Position numbers and translations under genes: made by a program. The notes under the pieces were generated by a model. The model was not told where the DNA came from and did not search any database. It saw only the letters and a program-made list of their open reading frames with translations. Shown here piece after piece: positions 12,375 to 23,930 of a stretch of 64,000 nt of DNA. Source of the stretch: Gaeumannomyces sp. JS-464 (Eukaryota > Ascomycota > Sordariomycetes > Magnaporthales > Magnaporthaceae); assembly GCA_002197995.1 (NCBI GenBank), contig NGZR01000002.1, positions 5,766,001 through 5,830,000 of the forward strand, in the 5' to 3' direction. Within the stretch, counting starts at the first letter, position 1. Every line of letters starts with the position of its first letter.

Positions 12375-15300
12375 ATGGGCTCCCTAAAGCGTAAAGATGC
12401 GCCCGAGAACAGGTCTGCCCAGGCAGCACCAGCCAAGAGGCTCTCAGGCGAGCCCCCGTCCAAACGCGCCAAGTCGCAGGCGGCTTCCAATCCCAAAGAC
12501 AAGGCGGCGCCGAAGCAGGACGACAGGACCACCAGCCATGCCAGCACGCCACCCGTAATCTCGCACCTCAAGGAGGACGAGCCCATGTTTCCTCGGGGCG
12601 GCGGCGGTATCCTCTCCCCGCTCGAGTACAAGCAGATCCAGATCCAGGCCAAGAAGGATGTGCTGTTCGAGCAAGAGTCGGGTGCCCAGGCCCGCAAGCC
12701 CGGCCAGTCCACCAAGAAAAAGACAAAACCGGCAAAGCCCAAGGCGAGCGCTACTTCCTCTGTGGCGAAGGACCCGAACGCCGTCAAGGTGGAGAGCTTG
12801 AATTTCAAGGTGCGCATAACTCCGCGCCGACCCCTTCCTCTCAGCCTGGGTGGCACCCCGTTCTTTTGGACCCCGGCTGACGCTGCAACAGAGACTCGTC
12901 AAAGGATCGCTCGTTCTCGGGCAGGTCAGCAAGGTTGGCTCCCTCGAGCTAGAGTTGTCTCTCCCCAATAACCTCGTCGGCCATGTACCAATCACAGCTG
13001 TCTCGGAACACCTCACAAAAAAGCTCGAGTCCGATGCCGCAGCCAGCGAAGAAGGGCAGGACGACGCTGATGACGGGAGTGAAAGCGACCTTGCGGCGCT
13101 GTTTTCAGTCGGCCAGTTTGTCCGTGCCTACGTATCCTCGACCGTTGATGATTCTGGCTCGGCATCAGCAAAGGCCAAGCGTCGCATCGAACTTTCGCTC
13201 TATCCGGAACTCGCGAACTCGGGTCTTAGCGAGTCTGATGTTGTCGAAAACAGCACGGTGGCGGGTTCGATCCTTAGCGTTGAGGACCATGGCTATGTTG
13301 TCTCGCTCGGCATTCAGGACTCACAGCTTCGCGGCTTTCTGCCTAAGAAAGAGGTGGACCCCGGCATCCCCCCAAGCCGCTTGGTGCCGGGCTGTGTCCA
13401 CATGTTCCTGGTCTCTGGGCGACGCGCCAGCGGGGCGGTTGCTCGGCTCTCGCTGCTCTCGGGAAACCTGGGCAACCTCAAGCTCTACCCGGCCAGCGCA
13501 AAGACTATCAACACGTTCCTGCCAGGCACCGCCGTCGAGGTGCTAGTTTCTGATGTGTCTTCGAGAGGCCTCGCCGGCAAGGTCATTGGTCATCTCGATG
13601 TCACCGCCGATGTCATCCACTCCGGATGCGGTCCCGACGGGCTGGACTTGCAGAAAACCTACAAAGTGGGATCCAGGATCAAGGCCAGGATAATATGCAC
13701 CTTCCCCGCTGCAGACAGCCCAAAACTCGGCATCAGCTTGCTTCCCCATGTCACTAGTCTCAAGCCAAAACTCGTTGCCGTCGAAGGCAATGATGACACA
13801 CACCCCCTGGCAGTTCTTCCAGGGTCCTCCACAGTGGAGGAGTGTGTTGTCCGCAAGGTCGAGCCGGACATCGGGCTCTTCGTTGATGTCGGCGTTGAGG
13901 GTGTTCCCGGCTTTGTGCACATCTCTCGGGTCAAGGATGGGAAAGTTGATGCCCTGTACGAGTCCAGCGGCCCTTATAAGACCGGCTCAACCCACTGCGG
14001 GAGGGTGATTGGCTACAGCGCCCTCGATGGCGTATTCCTCGTGTCCTTCGAGAAGAGCGTGCTTGAGCGGCCGTATCTGCGTATCGAGGATGTGCCGGTC
14101 GGTGACGTCGTCAGTGTCACAATCGAGAAGCTGGTTGTGAAGGAGGATGGAGTGAGCGGCCTGATCGTCCGACTGGCGGAGGGAATCACAGGATTCGTTC
14201 CAGAGATGCACCTGGCCGACGTGCGACTGCAGCACCCCGAGAAAAAGTTCAAGGAGGGACTCAAAGTCAAGGCCCGCGTGCTGTCCATAGACCCTGCCAA
14301 GCATCAGCTGCGTCTGACGCTGAAGAAGACGCTGGTCAATGCCGAGACGAAACCAATCAAGGACTTTGACGAGGTTTCTGTTGGGCAACAGTTTCCCGGC
14401 ACCATCGTCAAGATCAAGCCCATCGGGGCCTTTGTGCAGTTCTACGGAACTCTGAGGGGGTTCGTGCCCATCTCGGAAATGAGCGAGGCGTACATCCGGG
14501 ACCCCAACGAGCACTTTCGCGTTGGCCAGGTCGTGAACGTCCACGTTGTCGATGTTGACCCTGCTGCACACCGACTTATCGTCTCGTGCAAGGACCCTGC
14601 GGCTTTCGGTATGGAGAAGCGGCTGGCCCTCCAGACGCTCAAGCTCGGCCAGCTTGTTTCCGCAAAGGTGACGCAAAAGTCCGAGAACGAGATCTCACTA
14701 GAGCTCGTTGACAGCTCGCTCAAGGCAGTACTGCGATCCAGCCACATGACGGACAAGTCAGCCTCTAAGAACCAGTCGGCGCTCAACAAGATACGAGTTG
14801 GTCAGACCCTCGAAGGCTTGATGGTGCTGGAGAAGGACGAGGGCCGGAGAGCTGTCGTGCTCTCGCTCAAGCCTAGTCTCGTCAAGGCAAGCAAGGATGG
14901 CCGGCTGCTCACCGCGCTGCAGGACGCCAAAGTTGGGTCGCAGGCCCAAGGATTTGTTCGGAACATCACGGCCACGGCCGTCTTTGTGCAGTTTGCCGGC
15001 AGCCTCACAGCCCTCCTGCCGCGGTCACTGATGACTACGGAAATTCAAGCACAGGAGAGCTTCGGCCTCCGTTTGCATCAGCCCATCCTCGTCAAGGTGT
15101 ACTCGGTCGACGACAAGCGCCTAGTGGTCGCCATGCCCGATGCGGAGCCGCCAAGCAAGACTGATAAGCCATCATCCACATCTAAACCCATCGCCAACGC
15201 CGTCGACCCGACCATCAGCTCAACGGACGACATCACTGTGGCAGGATCACCAAGGCCAGGATTTCCTCAGTCAAAAAAACACAGCTGAACGTGGCCCTCG

Positions 15301-17977
15301 GCGACAACGTCCAGGGACGTGTCGACGTCTCCGAGGTCTTCGACTCGTGGGATGAGATCGAGGACCCCAAGGACCCGCTCCGGAAGTTTACAGCCAACCA
15401 AGTCATAGACGTGCGCGTCATCGGTGTTCACGACGCGCGCAACTACCGCTTCCTGCCCTTCTCGCACCGTACTGCGCACTCGGTACTGGAGCTCACAGCC
15501 AAGCCGAGTAGCCTCCGCGAGACTGGGCGTAGCTACAAGCCACTGTCGCTGGAGGATGTCAAGGCTGAGTCGAGCTGGCTCTCGTTTGTGAACAATAACG
15601 ACGGCAACTGCCTCTGGGTGAACCTGTCGCCTGCGGTCCGCGGGAGAATCCGCGCGGCCGAGGTGTCGGACGACAGCTCTCTGAGCAAGGACCTGCGGCA
15701 ACACTTCCCCGTCGGGTCGGCCCTCCGCACCAGGGTGGTGACTGCCAACGCGGAAAACGGCCATCTTGATCTCTCAGCGCGGTCGGCGCGCCCCAACGAG
15801 CGTCTAACTTGGGACGAGCTGGAAAAGGACACGGTGATGCACGCCAGGGTTACCAAGGTGAACGACCGTCAAGTGCTGATACAGATAAGTGATGCTGTGT
15901 CTGGGCCAGTGCACATGGTGGACCTCAGCGATGACTACGATCAAGCCAACCCGCTCAGGTATTCCAAAAATGACATCGTCCGCGTCGCCGTGGTCAGCGT
16001 CGACAGGAGCAACAAGAAGGTCAGGCTCTCGACCCGGGAATCACGCGTGCTGAACTCGGCCCTTCCGGTGAAGGACCGTGAGATCACCGCCGTCTCCCAG
16101 ATCGAGGTTGGCAACACCATCCGCGGCTTTGTCAAAAACGTGTCGGACAAGGGCCTCTTTGTCACACTTGGTGGCGTGGACGCCTTCGTCCGGATTGCGG
16201 ATCTCTCAGACGCGTATCTGAAGGAGTGGAAAGACCATTTCCAGGTGGACCAGCTGGTCAAGGGCCGAGTCTTGGCAGTCAACGCTGCGACCAGCCAGGT
16301 GCAGATGAGCCTCAAGGCCTCGGTGGTTGACGAAGACTACAAGCCCCTGCCTGGATTCGCCGATTTCAAGAAGGGACAGATCGTTACCGGAAAGGTGCGC
16401 AAGGTTGCCGACTTTGGCGCCTTCATCCTGGTAGACAACTCGGCCAACGTCAGCGGCCTCTGCCACAGGACCGAGATGGCAGACAAGCCGGTCAAGGACG
16501 CAACCAGGCTGTACAAGGAGGGCGACAGCGTCAAGGCAATTGTTCTCCACGTTGATGCGGCAAAGAGGAAAATCACCCTAGGCCTGAAACCATCATACTT
16601 TGAAGACGCCGATTCTGACGAGGACATGGACGACGACGACGAGGAGGAAGAAGACGACGGTGCAGACGTCGCTTCTGACGATTCTGGAGACTCGGATTCA
16701 GAAGATGAGGACATGGAGGACGCCGATAGCGTTGTCCTCTTCACGGGTGGCGAGGAGAGTTTGTCTTTGGATGAAGATGAGCCGGACGACGAAGACGGCG
16801 ACGACACATCCATGGCCGATGTTGGGGGCGGCGATGCTCCTCTACCGGGGCTTAATGCCGGAGGGTTCGACTGGTCTGGCGGCGGACTGGACGAGACGGC
16901 CGACGGGGCAGACGCAGACGAGTCGAGCACCGTAGCTAAGAAGAGCAAGAAACGGAAAAAGGTGGACGTGGAGGTGGATCGGACAGGCGACCTGGACTCC
17001 AAGGGACCGCAAGCCGCCAGTGATTTCGAAAGACTCCTGCTCGGACAGCCAAACTCGTCGTCGCTCTGGATTGCATACATGGCCTTCCAGATGCAGGTGA
17101 GCGAGCTTTCCAAGGCGCGCGAGATCGCAGAGAGGGCCATCAACACCATCAATGTGCGAGAGGAGACAGAAAAGCTCAATGTTTGGATCGCGTACCTCAA
17201 CCTCGAGGTGGCGTACGGAACCGATGAGACGCTCAACGAGGTCTTTAAGCGGGCCTGCCAGTACAACGACGAGCAGGAGGTCTACGAGCGGCTGACGAGC
17301 ATTTGCATCCAGTCGGGCAAGAACGACGTGAGTTTTTTTTTTTTTTTCTTGTTTTTTTCTTTCTTGTCGCACACTCAGTTTCTTTTCCACACGCTTGATC
17401 TGATACTGACCGGCTGATGCCACGTGCCGCGGTATAGAAGGTGGACGAGCTGTTCCAAACAATGGTCAAAAAGTTTGGTAGCAAGTCGCCCGATGTGTGG
17501 CTCAATTATGCGCACTTCCTCTACACTTCAGGGGGCTCTGCGGAGCGCGGACGAGCTCTGCTCCCACGAGCACTCAAGTCGCTGGACAGCCGGGCGCACC
17601 TGACACTGACGAGCAAGTTCGCAGCCCTCGAGTTTAGGTGTGCAGGCGGCGAGCCTGAGCGCGGCCGGACGGTGTTCGAGGGCCTGCTGGCAACCTACCC
17701 CAAGCGGTTCGACCTGTGGAATCAGCTTCTGGACCTGGAGACCGGCGCGGCGGACAAGGACGCGGGCGTGGTGCGGGACGTGTTTGAGCGCGGCACAAAG
17801 GTCAAGGGCCTCAAGCCGCGGCAGGCCAAGGCGTGGTTCCAGCGCTGGGCCAAGTGGGAAGAAGCCAACGGCGATACCAAGAGTCGTGAGAAGGTCACTG
17901 CCAAGGCCCAGGAGTGGGCCAGCTCGGCGGAAGCAAGAAAGGCCGAGATAGCAGCGCAGCAGACGAACGAGGAATAG
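12375..17977 (+). CDS. RRP5: rRNA biogenesis protein Rrp5
   Basis: Exons 12375-12809, 12892-17327 and 17438-17977. The start MGSLKRKDAPENRS leads into a Lys-rich, probably nucleolar N-terminus. A long tandem series of S1 RNA-binding domains follows, seen as repeats of G-x-F-V or G-F-V-P with V-x-V-D-P spacers, for example RLVKGSLVLGQVSKVG, GYVVSLGIQDSQLRGFLP, GAFVQFYGTLRGFVPISEMS and DFGAFILVDNSANVSGLCH. A very acidic linker (about 16610-16830) precedes C-terminal HAT/TPR-like helices from FERLLLGQPNSSSLWIAYMA onward. Rrp5 is needed for early pre-rRNA cleavages of both the small- and large-subunit pathways. One frame break occurs at 15240-15241, where GTGGC should probably read GTGGGC. The reading then continues as GRITKARISSVKKTQLN. 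Intron 1 ends GCAACAG and intron 2 starts GTGAG and contains a T run. Confidence 0.93.
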
Positions 17978-18455
17978 AGTGCAGACAAGGCTAGGACCCT
18001 GGCATCTAGCCGATTAGGCATGGCGAGTGCCCGTGGTATTAATGCGGAATAATTCTACGATTACATAGGGAGCAAGGCAAGCTTATATAGGGCTGGGGGC
18101 TGAACTGAATATGTGGCAGCGCCGTTATCTCTTTGTGGATAGGTTGTCGAGGACATTGTAGGCGGGATGCCTAGGCTGCGGGGTTTCCCAGGAGGTGATG
18201 GCCCGGCGGAGGTTACAACTAAAGATGCATGTTTTCCTCAATATTTTTAAATATCCAACTTTGTGGCCGTGATATACTGTGACATTTACCTGCCCACCCA
18301 AGGCCAATACCCAATGTTGGGACGGTGGAAAAAAAAGTGAAATGCATGGGGGCGTCGACCCATGTGCCCAAGCGCCTTTTCTGTGTCACGCTTTTCGAGC
18401 TATTTACCTGCCTAGGTAGGTACCTAGGTAGGCAAGCACCTAAGGACATTAGGTA
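17978..18455. other. Intergenic 3' of RRP5
   Basis: No gene seen. A dense TACCTAGGTA-type palindrome cluster lies at 18404-18434, right beside the inverted-repeat element that starts at 18456. Confidence 0.5.
18404..18434. repeat. TACCTAGGTA palindrome cluster
   Basis: CCTAGGTAGG followed by TACCTAGGTAGG forms overlapping palindromes, similar to the motifs at 22456, 38854, 48081, 55181, 59590 and 59808. All copies lie between genes. Confidence 0.8.
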
Positions 18456-18943
18456 TAGCAAGGTGACAAAAGTCTGTTCCAGTCGGTCAGTGCACCATAG
18501 TAGCCCGGTAAAACACATTGATTTGGAAATTAAATATAAAATTAACCAAGATAGGTAATAATATTTTAAAACTTAAATATTTTAAATTTTATATGCATTT
18601 ATTACACTAATAAATTTATTTTATTAAATATCTCTTTAGGTTATAAAAAATGCGTATAAATATTAAAAACCTAAATTTCCTGTTTCGCACTGTACTTTCT
18701 TGCAGGGAATCCCATATTCGCACCGTGTACTTTTTAAATTTTCACTTTTCTAACCCATTTTACGCTGCACATGCAATTCCAAATAGGATAAAAATATTAT
18801 TTTGGATTATTCATATATATGAAATTGTTTTCGTAATTTTATTTTTATTTTTATCATTTTATTTCTATTTATTTTGTATTTTTTAAAATGCGCGGTTTTG
18901 CCGTCGCACTGTGGAGTTGGAACAGACTTTTGTCACATTACTG
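18456..18943. mobile_element. AT-rich MITE-like element with inverted ends and TA duplication
   Basis: The 488-bp element is flanked on both sides by TA (18454-18455 and 18944-18945), the target duplication typical of Tc1/mariner-type transposons. The ends are inverted copies. The left end reads TAGCAAGGTGAC and the right end, reversed, reads CAGTAATGTGAC. Both then share ACAAAAGTCTGTTCCA, with weaker similarity (CAGTGC, AAAAC, CATT) further in. The interior (about 18540-18890) is very AT-rich against GC-rich flanks and has no coding capacity beyond short AT-driven frames. It looks like a non-autonomous derivative. The AT bias and C-to-T differences between the two ends fit repeat-induced point mutation, but this is inference. 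No transposase relic was recognised. Confidence 0.7.
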
Positions 18944-18945
18944 TA

Positions 18946-19876
18946 GGTACCATTTTTATACAAGCCGGTTCGGTCTATCCAAGCCGAGGTCTGGGGAAGC
19001 AAGCTATCGTGACTCAGCTTGGCCTGGGTATGGGTAATATCGTCTCATTTTTAAGATTCACGGCGCCCAAGGTGCATGCAAACTTTGTCACGCATGAATG
19101 CTGGATGCACGTGTTGGCCATAGCGTGTCGGGTGTATGACGGAGCGGCCCGGCCACATCGCGATCGAGCTAAAGCATGCTTGACGCAGATAACGGCGGGG
19201 CCGATATCGGTGTCGACTCTTCTTTTTCTTTTCTTCTTCTCTCGTGCATTAGAGCAGGGACGTCAGTCCCATCCGGGTGTCACCTGAACCCACACCCGAG
19301 AAAAATCTTGTCGGCTCCTAACCCGCAGCTGTGGAGCGATGACTGCGGTGATGGCTGGCTGAACCGGACCCTAGGGGTCGGTACGTGTGGGCATGCACGG
19401 CAGATGGACGGCAGATGGGCGGCCACAAGACTGTTCCAAGACAAATAGAATGACAATTCTAGTGGGTATGAGGCGATCATGAGCGACGCCGAGCAAATGC
19501 AGCCCGCCTATAAATAGTGACATAGGCACACCAAGGAGGCCTGGTAGTTGGCGAGAACTTTAGAAGATATGCCCAAGACAGATGGCAAATGACGACGAGT
19601 GAGCGGAGAGATGGAGACGACCCAAAGGGCAGAAAGAAGTAGTAAAACGCCACTGCTCGAGGACATCCGCTGCAGTATAAAGCTTGCAAACCCATATTGG
19701 AATTCCCCAGTTCGCCATTCCGCTGACATGACGCAAATACCCAAAATCCAGAAAACGAAATGTAAAATGCTAACAAATGCTGTTTGACACCGACCGACGC
19801 CAAGGGAATAAATAAAAAAGATGGCAAATCAGAAGCAGGGTGCCGTGGGGCATCACATGCAATATATCTCAACCCG
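18946..19876. other. Intergenic
   Basis: Between the AT-rich element and the stop of the unknown gene at 19877. Contains short AT-leaning stretches and no convincing gene. The part near 19480-19876 is probably 3' untranslated region of the minus-strand gene. Confidence 0.45.
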
Positions 19877-21453
19877 TCACATAGCAGTAATAGCAACCCA
19901 TCTGATAGGAACACCGTCTGGACCAACTTGGTAGGGTGTGGTGCTGGTCCTTCGCGCGGGCAGCGCCCACCGTGCCCTGCCAGGCCGCTGGTCGTCCAAC
20001 TTCCCCTCTTCCGCATGGCCATCTCCATGACAGCAATCCGGATGAAATCCGAATTTTCGCGCATCTCGCGTTGGCGACCCGGAATGGCCAGCGGGGCTGG
20101 TTGGGCGGCCGAGGCAGGGCTTGGCGAGCCGGACGGTGCGGCATTAGCCGGGACCTCTGGGCCCGCGGCCCCCTCGGTCGGGTCTTGCGCAGGAGGTTGG
20201 CCAAGCTGCGGGCTTGGGTGTGGAATTCCGGACGGAGAAGCTGTAGCAGCACCGGGCCGAGCGCGGCGTACCTTGTACGTCTGCATCTGGATCGATGCGG
20301 TGAAGGACGAACGAACGGCAGGAGGGGCCGACGGCGGGCGAGACTCCATACGGGCACTCGTTGTTGGGTTGAGGTAGCGGCGTAGGGCAGCGCTGGGCTC
20401 CTCGTCGAGCTGCGGCGGCCTGCGCTCGTCGGTGAAGGGAACGCGGGGGTCGATGGTCAGTATCGAACGGGTTAAAAAGTCCTCGGGCGGGATCGAGGCC
20501 TGGCCCAAGGTCGAGATGGAGCGGGCCGCGTTTCTCAGCGCGCGAGAGAAGCTGTAAGGTTACTCTTAAAAGCCGACTTCAGGGGCTGCAAGGGCAGAGC
20601 CATGTCGAAGCCTCGCCACTCGGCCGGGGAGCAGGAGAGGAGCCGAAGACGCGAAAGTCAAGCTCGTCGACGGGTGCGCCTGATACGGCGGGGCGCTTTG
20701 CGGCCAGGGGGTGGTCGTCGGAGCGGTGCTCCCAGAGGGCGGCGAGACCGGCTCGAGCCGGCGACGCAACGGGCCATGGGAACTCCGGCGGGCAGAGCGG
20801 GAGCGGCACGGCGGGTAAAGGGCGACGGGGGCGTGGCGGGAGTGCGTGGGGACTGGCTGCTGAGGGAGGCAAACGAGTCGCCTAATGACAGGAAGGACTC
20901 GACCGAGACGGTGTGGCCAGACAGGTTGGTGCTGTGGGTGCTCCCCGCAACCGACGAGGCGTCATCGTCGAAGTCGGTGGCGAAGGGGGCAGAGTCTGAG
21001 TCCTGGCCCTTGTCCGAGGTGCCGAGCAGGAGACCCATGGGTCGCCCGACAGACTCAGGCTGATCTCCTTCTCAGTCCTCTGTGCGCGCTGCATAATGGC
21101 ATCCACAGTCATAAAGTCATCCCGAGGGACGCGCTGGCGGCGGCCCCCGCGGCCAGGCCCGAAGACCTCTGGGCCCTGGAGCGAGGAATGCTTGTGACAG
21201 CCAGGAGGGCGGCAACCGAAGGCGGGATGGCTTCGGGAGTGTGGGTGTCGCGGCGGGCGGGCTGGTGCTGGTGGCGGTGGTAGCGCTTCTTTGCCTCGCG
21301 CTGCTGGTGGCGAGTGGAGGGAATGCAGACGGGGCTCGTGGTGGCCTGCGGAGGGCTTGAGTCGGGGCTCGTCAAGGGACCGACGGCTGCGGGAGTCGAG
21401 ACAACGACAGACCCGGCGCCGGGGCCGAGCCTCGGGCGAGGCCTCACAGTCAT
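19877..21453 (-). CDS. Conserved filamentous-fungal protein of unknown function
   Basis: The reading frame starts MTVRPRPRLGPGAGS at 21453 and must be followed through several frames. Segments in order are PPSVAALLAVTSIP, RDDFMTVDAIMQRAQRTEKEI with SLSLSG, GLLLGTSDKG, DDDASSVAGSTHSTN, SVESFLSLGDSFASL, VDELDFRVFGSS, KSAFKSNLTASL with RALRNAARSISTL, then IPPEDFLTRSILTIDPRVPF, DERRPPQLDEEPSAALRRYL, IQMQTYKV, RQREMRENSDFIRIAVMEMA, KLDDQRPGRARWALP and RRTSTTPYQVGPDGVPIRWV, ending at a TGA at 19877-19879. The order matches a Pezizomycotina family that I recall but cannot name. It has no recognised enzyme motif and is mostly Pro/Ser-rich. Frame breaks, each fitted by one missing base, lie near 21145 (CCCCC), 21040 (CCC), 20543 and 20004 (CCCC), and at least one more probably lies at 20570-20760. 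Exact exon limits between 20560 and 20760 are uncertain. Confidence 0.65.
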
Positions 21454-22986
21454 TGTGTGATGGGCGGTTGTGGAGTTTGCTGGCGACGGAGTGATAGTGG
21501 CGGCAGCGGTGATTTTACTGCCACAGCTGCTAGTGTCACGGTCGGTGCAGCCGGATTCATCCTTCTGGGTCGCTGGCGAGGAGTCCCAGGGGCGGGATCC
21601 GGCGAGAGAGGGCTCGAAGGGGTTCTGCTGGCGCGGATGTTGCTGCTCCTGGCGGTTGTGTTGGCGGTGTGCTGCTGCTGGTGCGGCTCGCCCGGGCTGA
21701 TGAGGGTGTTGGTGGTGGTAGCGGTGCTGTCGACGGCGGTCTTCTGCGGCCGGGTGGTGTGGTTGTGGACTTTGCCAAAAAGAAGGAGGCCCCTCGGAGA
21801 CAACATTTTGTCCCAGACAAGGAGAAGGGCAGCGGACCCTTGTTGCGCGGGTCACGTGCAGGGGCATTGTGGACTTGTTGAGGCAATGCAGGGTGCCAGG
21901 GGGGCAGGCGATCCAGGGACCGACCAACCGCCCGACGGGGAACAGGCGATTTTGCGCCTGCCGGGCGGGACCCTGGATTTTGGCGCAGCGCCGCACAGCA
22001 ACACACAGCCAAGGGTTAATGGGAACGAGGCATCAACAGACGGATCAGATCGGACGGGCGGTATGTGGTGCGGTGTTGTGTCCTGTGATGACCCAACGCA
22101 GAAGCAAGCAATGCCGCTTTAGCTGGGCACGCATGCGCCAGCACCGAGTCGGGTAGGCATGCAGATGTGTGTCGTGTCTTTGTGGGGTCTCGAGCCGTCA
22201 AAGGTGGGATGCATGGTTGATGCAGTAGCGCTCGCGTGCCGTCTGGTCTGGTCGGGCCTGCAGCGTCTGGGTGCGTGCAGGGCAGAGGAGAGAAGACAAA
22301 GATAAAAAAAAAATAAAAAAGATGAGGGAGAAGGGGGAACAAACGCTAATGAAGAGAAGGAGGGAGTCAAGGCAGAAGCCGTCAGATAGGGCAGTTGCTG
22401 GCCGGGACAGCCGGCTCATCTCGACTGGGCGAGCAGGTACCACCCACCTCTCAACTAGGTTATCTAGGTACATAGGTACTGAGTAACCGGGCAGGTGCCG
22501 CCCTGTCGTGCCTACCTCCCTCAGCACAGCACAAGAGATAAGGGGTCTCTGGCTCCGTCATCCAGTCCGGACTGGCCGCTGCCGTCATGCTGTCTCACAC
22601 CAGACCAGGGCCCCCTACATAGTCAGTCGCACCTGGGGTGACCCCACCGCGGGCTGCAGCCTATCAGCGCCCGCCATGCAGGGCTGGGCCGACTAGTGAA
22701 TGCCAGGGACTCGTGCGCAGTTCCTATCTCGCGGCGCCGTCCCACGTGCCTGACTTGGTCACGGCCAGTCAAACATCAAGGTTTTGGTCAGCAAGATAAC
22801 GCGCCGAGGAGATACGTCGCACAAGCCCAAGACCTGTGATGCGACGTCAGGGAGTACTCCCAGCCCGGAAAAACAGACCCAACGTGAGGGCTGGTCCCCA
22901 CCATCCATCGGGATTTCCACGGCAATCTGTGATTGTCATCTGGCTCGCCGATTGCCTGCAGCCGACAGGATACCCCGCCACGTTCC
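21454..22986. other. Intergenic upstream of the unknown gene
   Basis: About 1.5 kb GC-rich upstream region. Long open frames on both strands here are low-complexity and conflict with one another; none shows a domain. A CTAGGTA-type motif occurs near 22456-22480. Confidence 0.45.
22456..22480. repeat. CTAGGTA-type motif
   Basis: Degenerate tandem CTAGGTT, CTAGGTA, ATAGGTA, part of the dispersed intergenic palindrome family. Confidence 0.6.
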
Positions 22987-23222
22987 CCAAATAAAAAGGT
23001 GCACTCCATATAAACTGCATAACCGGGAAAGTTAGAACAGCGGAAAGAAAAAGAGAAAAGGAAAAGAAAAAAAAATATTACGAAATAATAAAAGTGACAG
23101 GAAATAGAAAAAAAGGACAAAAAATAGGATAGGAAACAGGATAGGAAAGAAGACCTCCAGGATGAGTTCGGGCAAAGGGCGCACTCCAATTAGCGTCATC
23201 AGTAGTGCATGTTTTTATTTGG
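22987..23222. mobile_element. Short inverted-repeat element, copy 1
   Basis: About 236 bp bounded by CCAAATAAAAA at the left and its inverse TTTTTATTTGG at the right, each followed inward by a TGCAC or GTGCA block. A second diverged copy lies at 55926-56179 in the same orientation. Shared internal landmarks are TAAACTGCATAACCGG, TTAGAACAGCG, a purine-rich GAAAG/GAAAAG centre, GAGTTCGGGCAA and CCAATTAGCGTCATCAG. It has no coding potential, so it is best described as a MITE-like element. The immediate left flank (GGATACC, CACGTTCC) also resembles that of the other copy, so the true boundary may be slightly further left. Confidence 0.65.
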
Positions 23223-23598
23223 GCGCCGTGCCCGCGTCTGCGTCTTCCATCGTCCCCCACAGCAAGCGGCCTTTATCTTTGCTTGCACACAGCGACTCGC
23301 ACCCCCTCAGTTTGCCTTCGCTTTCTCTGCTTTGTTGGGCGCCCGCCCAGGTTGGCCTTGGCGCGGCCCCGTGGGGTTGGCTTGGTGCACTCCACCTGCC
23401 CGCGCCGGCCTAGCGCTGCGCTACAAATCCTGGTTCAAAAGGTGACAAGCCACGGAGCCGAGTTGTTTTCTCAAGATTTCTTGGGGTGACGTCGGGCTAG
23501 CCAAGACGCCCGCCGTGTAACGTCGACTGGAAATGGAAGAGACAAAAAAGAGAGAGAAAAACCACGCATATCAACAACAATCACAATAACCTGCCTGC

Positions 23599-23894
23599 TC
23601 AGAAGAAGCGCGGCCCGCTCGTATTGTCCGAGCCTGGCATCGCTGTCGAGGGGTTGACACGCCCGAAGCGGCGGTCTCCATAACGAGACATGCGCTCCTC
23701 GGCGTAGTTGCGCCCCTGCTGCTGCTTCTGTTGCTGCCACCGCTCTTCCCCGACAATGCCACCCACCAGAGGCGCTTCCCCAGGCCCGCCTGTGCCCCTC
23801 CTGACGCTGCCGCTACTGCCCAGCCCAGCTCGCGCCAACGCCATCTCCTTGACCAGTCCGTCGATCTCGCGCTGCACGTCACTGACACGCATCG

Positions 23895-23930
<36 letters not shown>

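Noticed and set aside
13265..13275. GGGTTCGATCC resembling a tRNA B box
   Set aside because: It lies inside the RRP5 coding exon and no cloverleaf can be formed around it.
18650..18886. 78-residue Phe/Ile-rich frame
   Set aside because: Arises from the AT-rich interior of the inverted-repeat element.
21454..22122. 221-residue plus-strand open frame 21457-22122
   Set aside because: Low-complexity Gly/Val/Leu-rich frame in a GC-rich upstream region with competing minus-strand frames; no domain.
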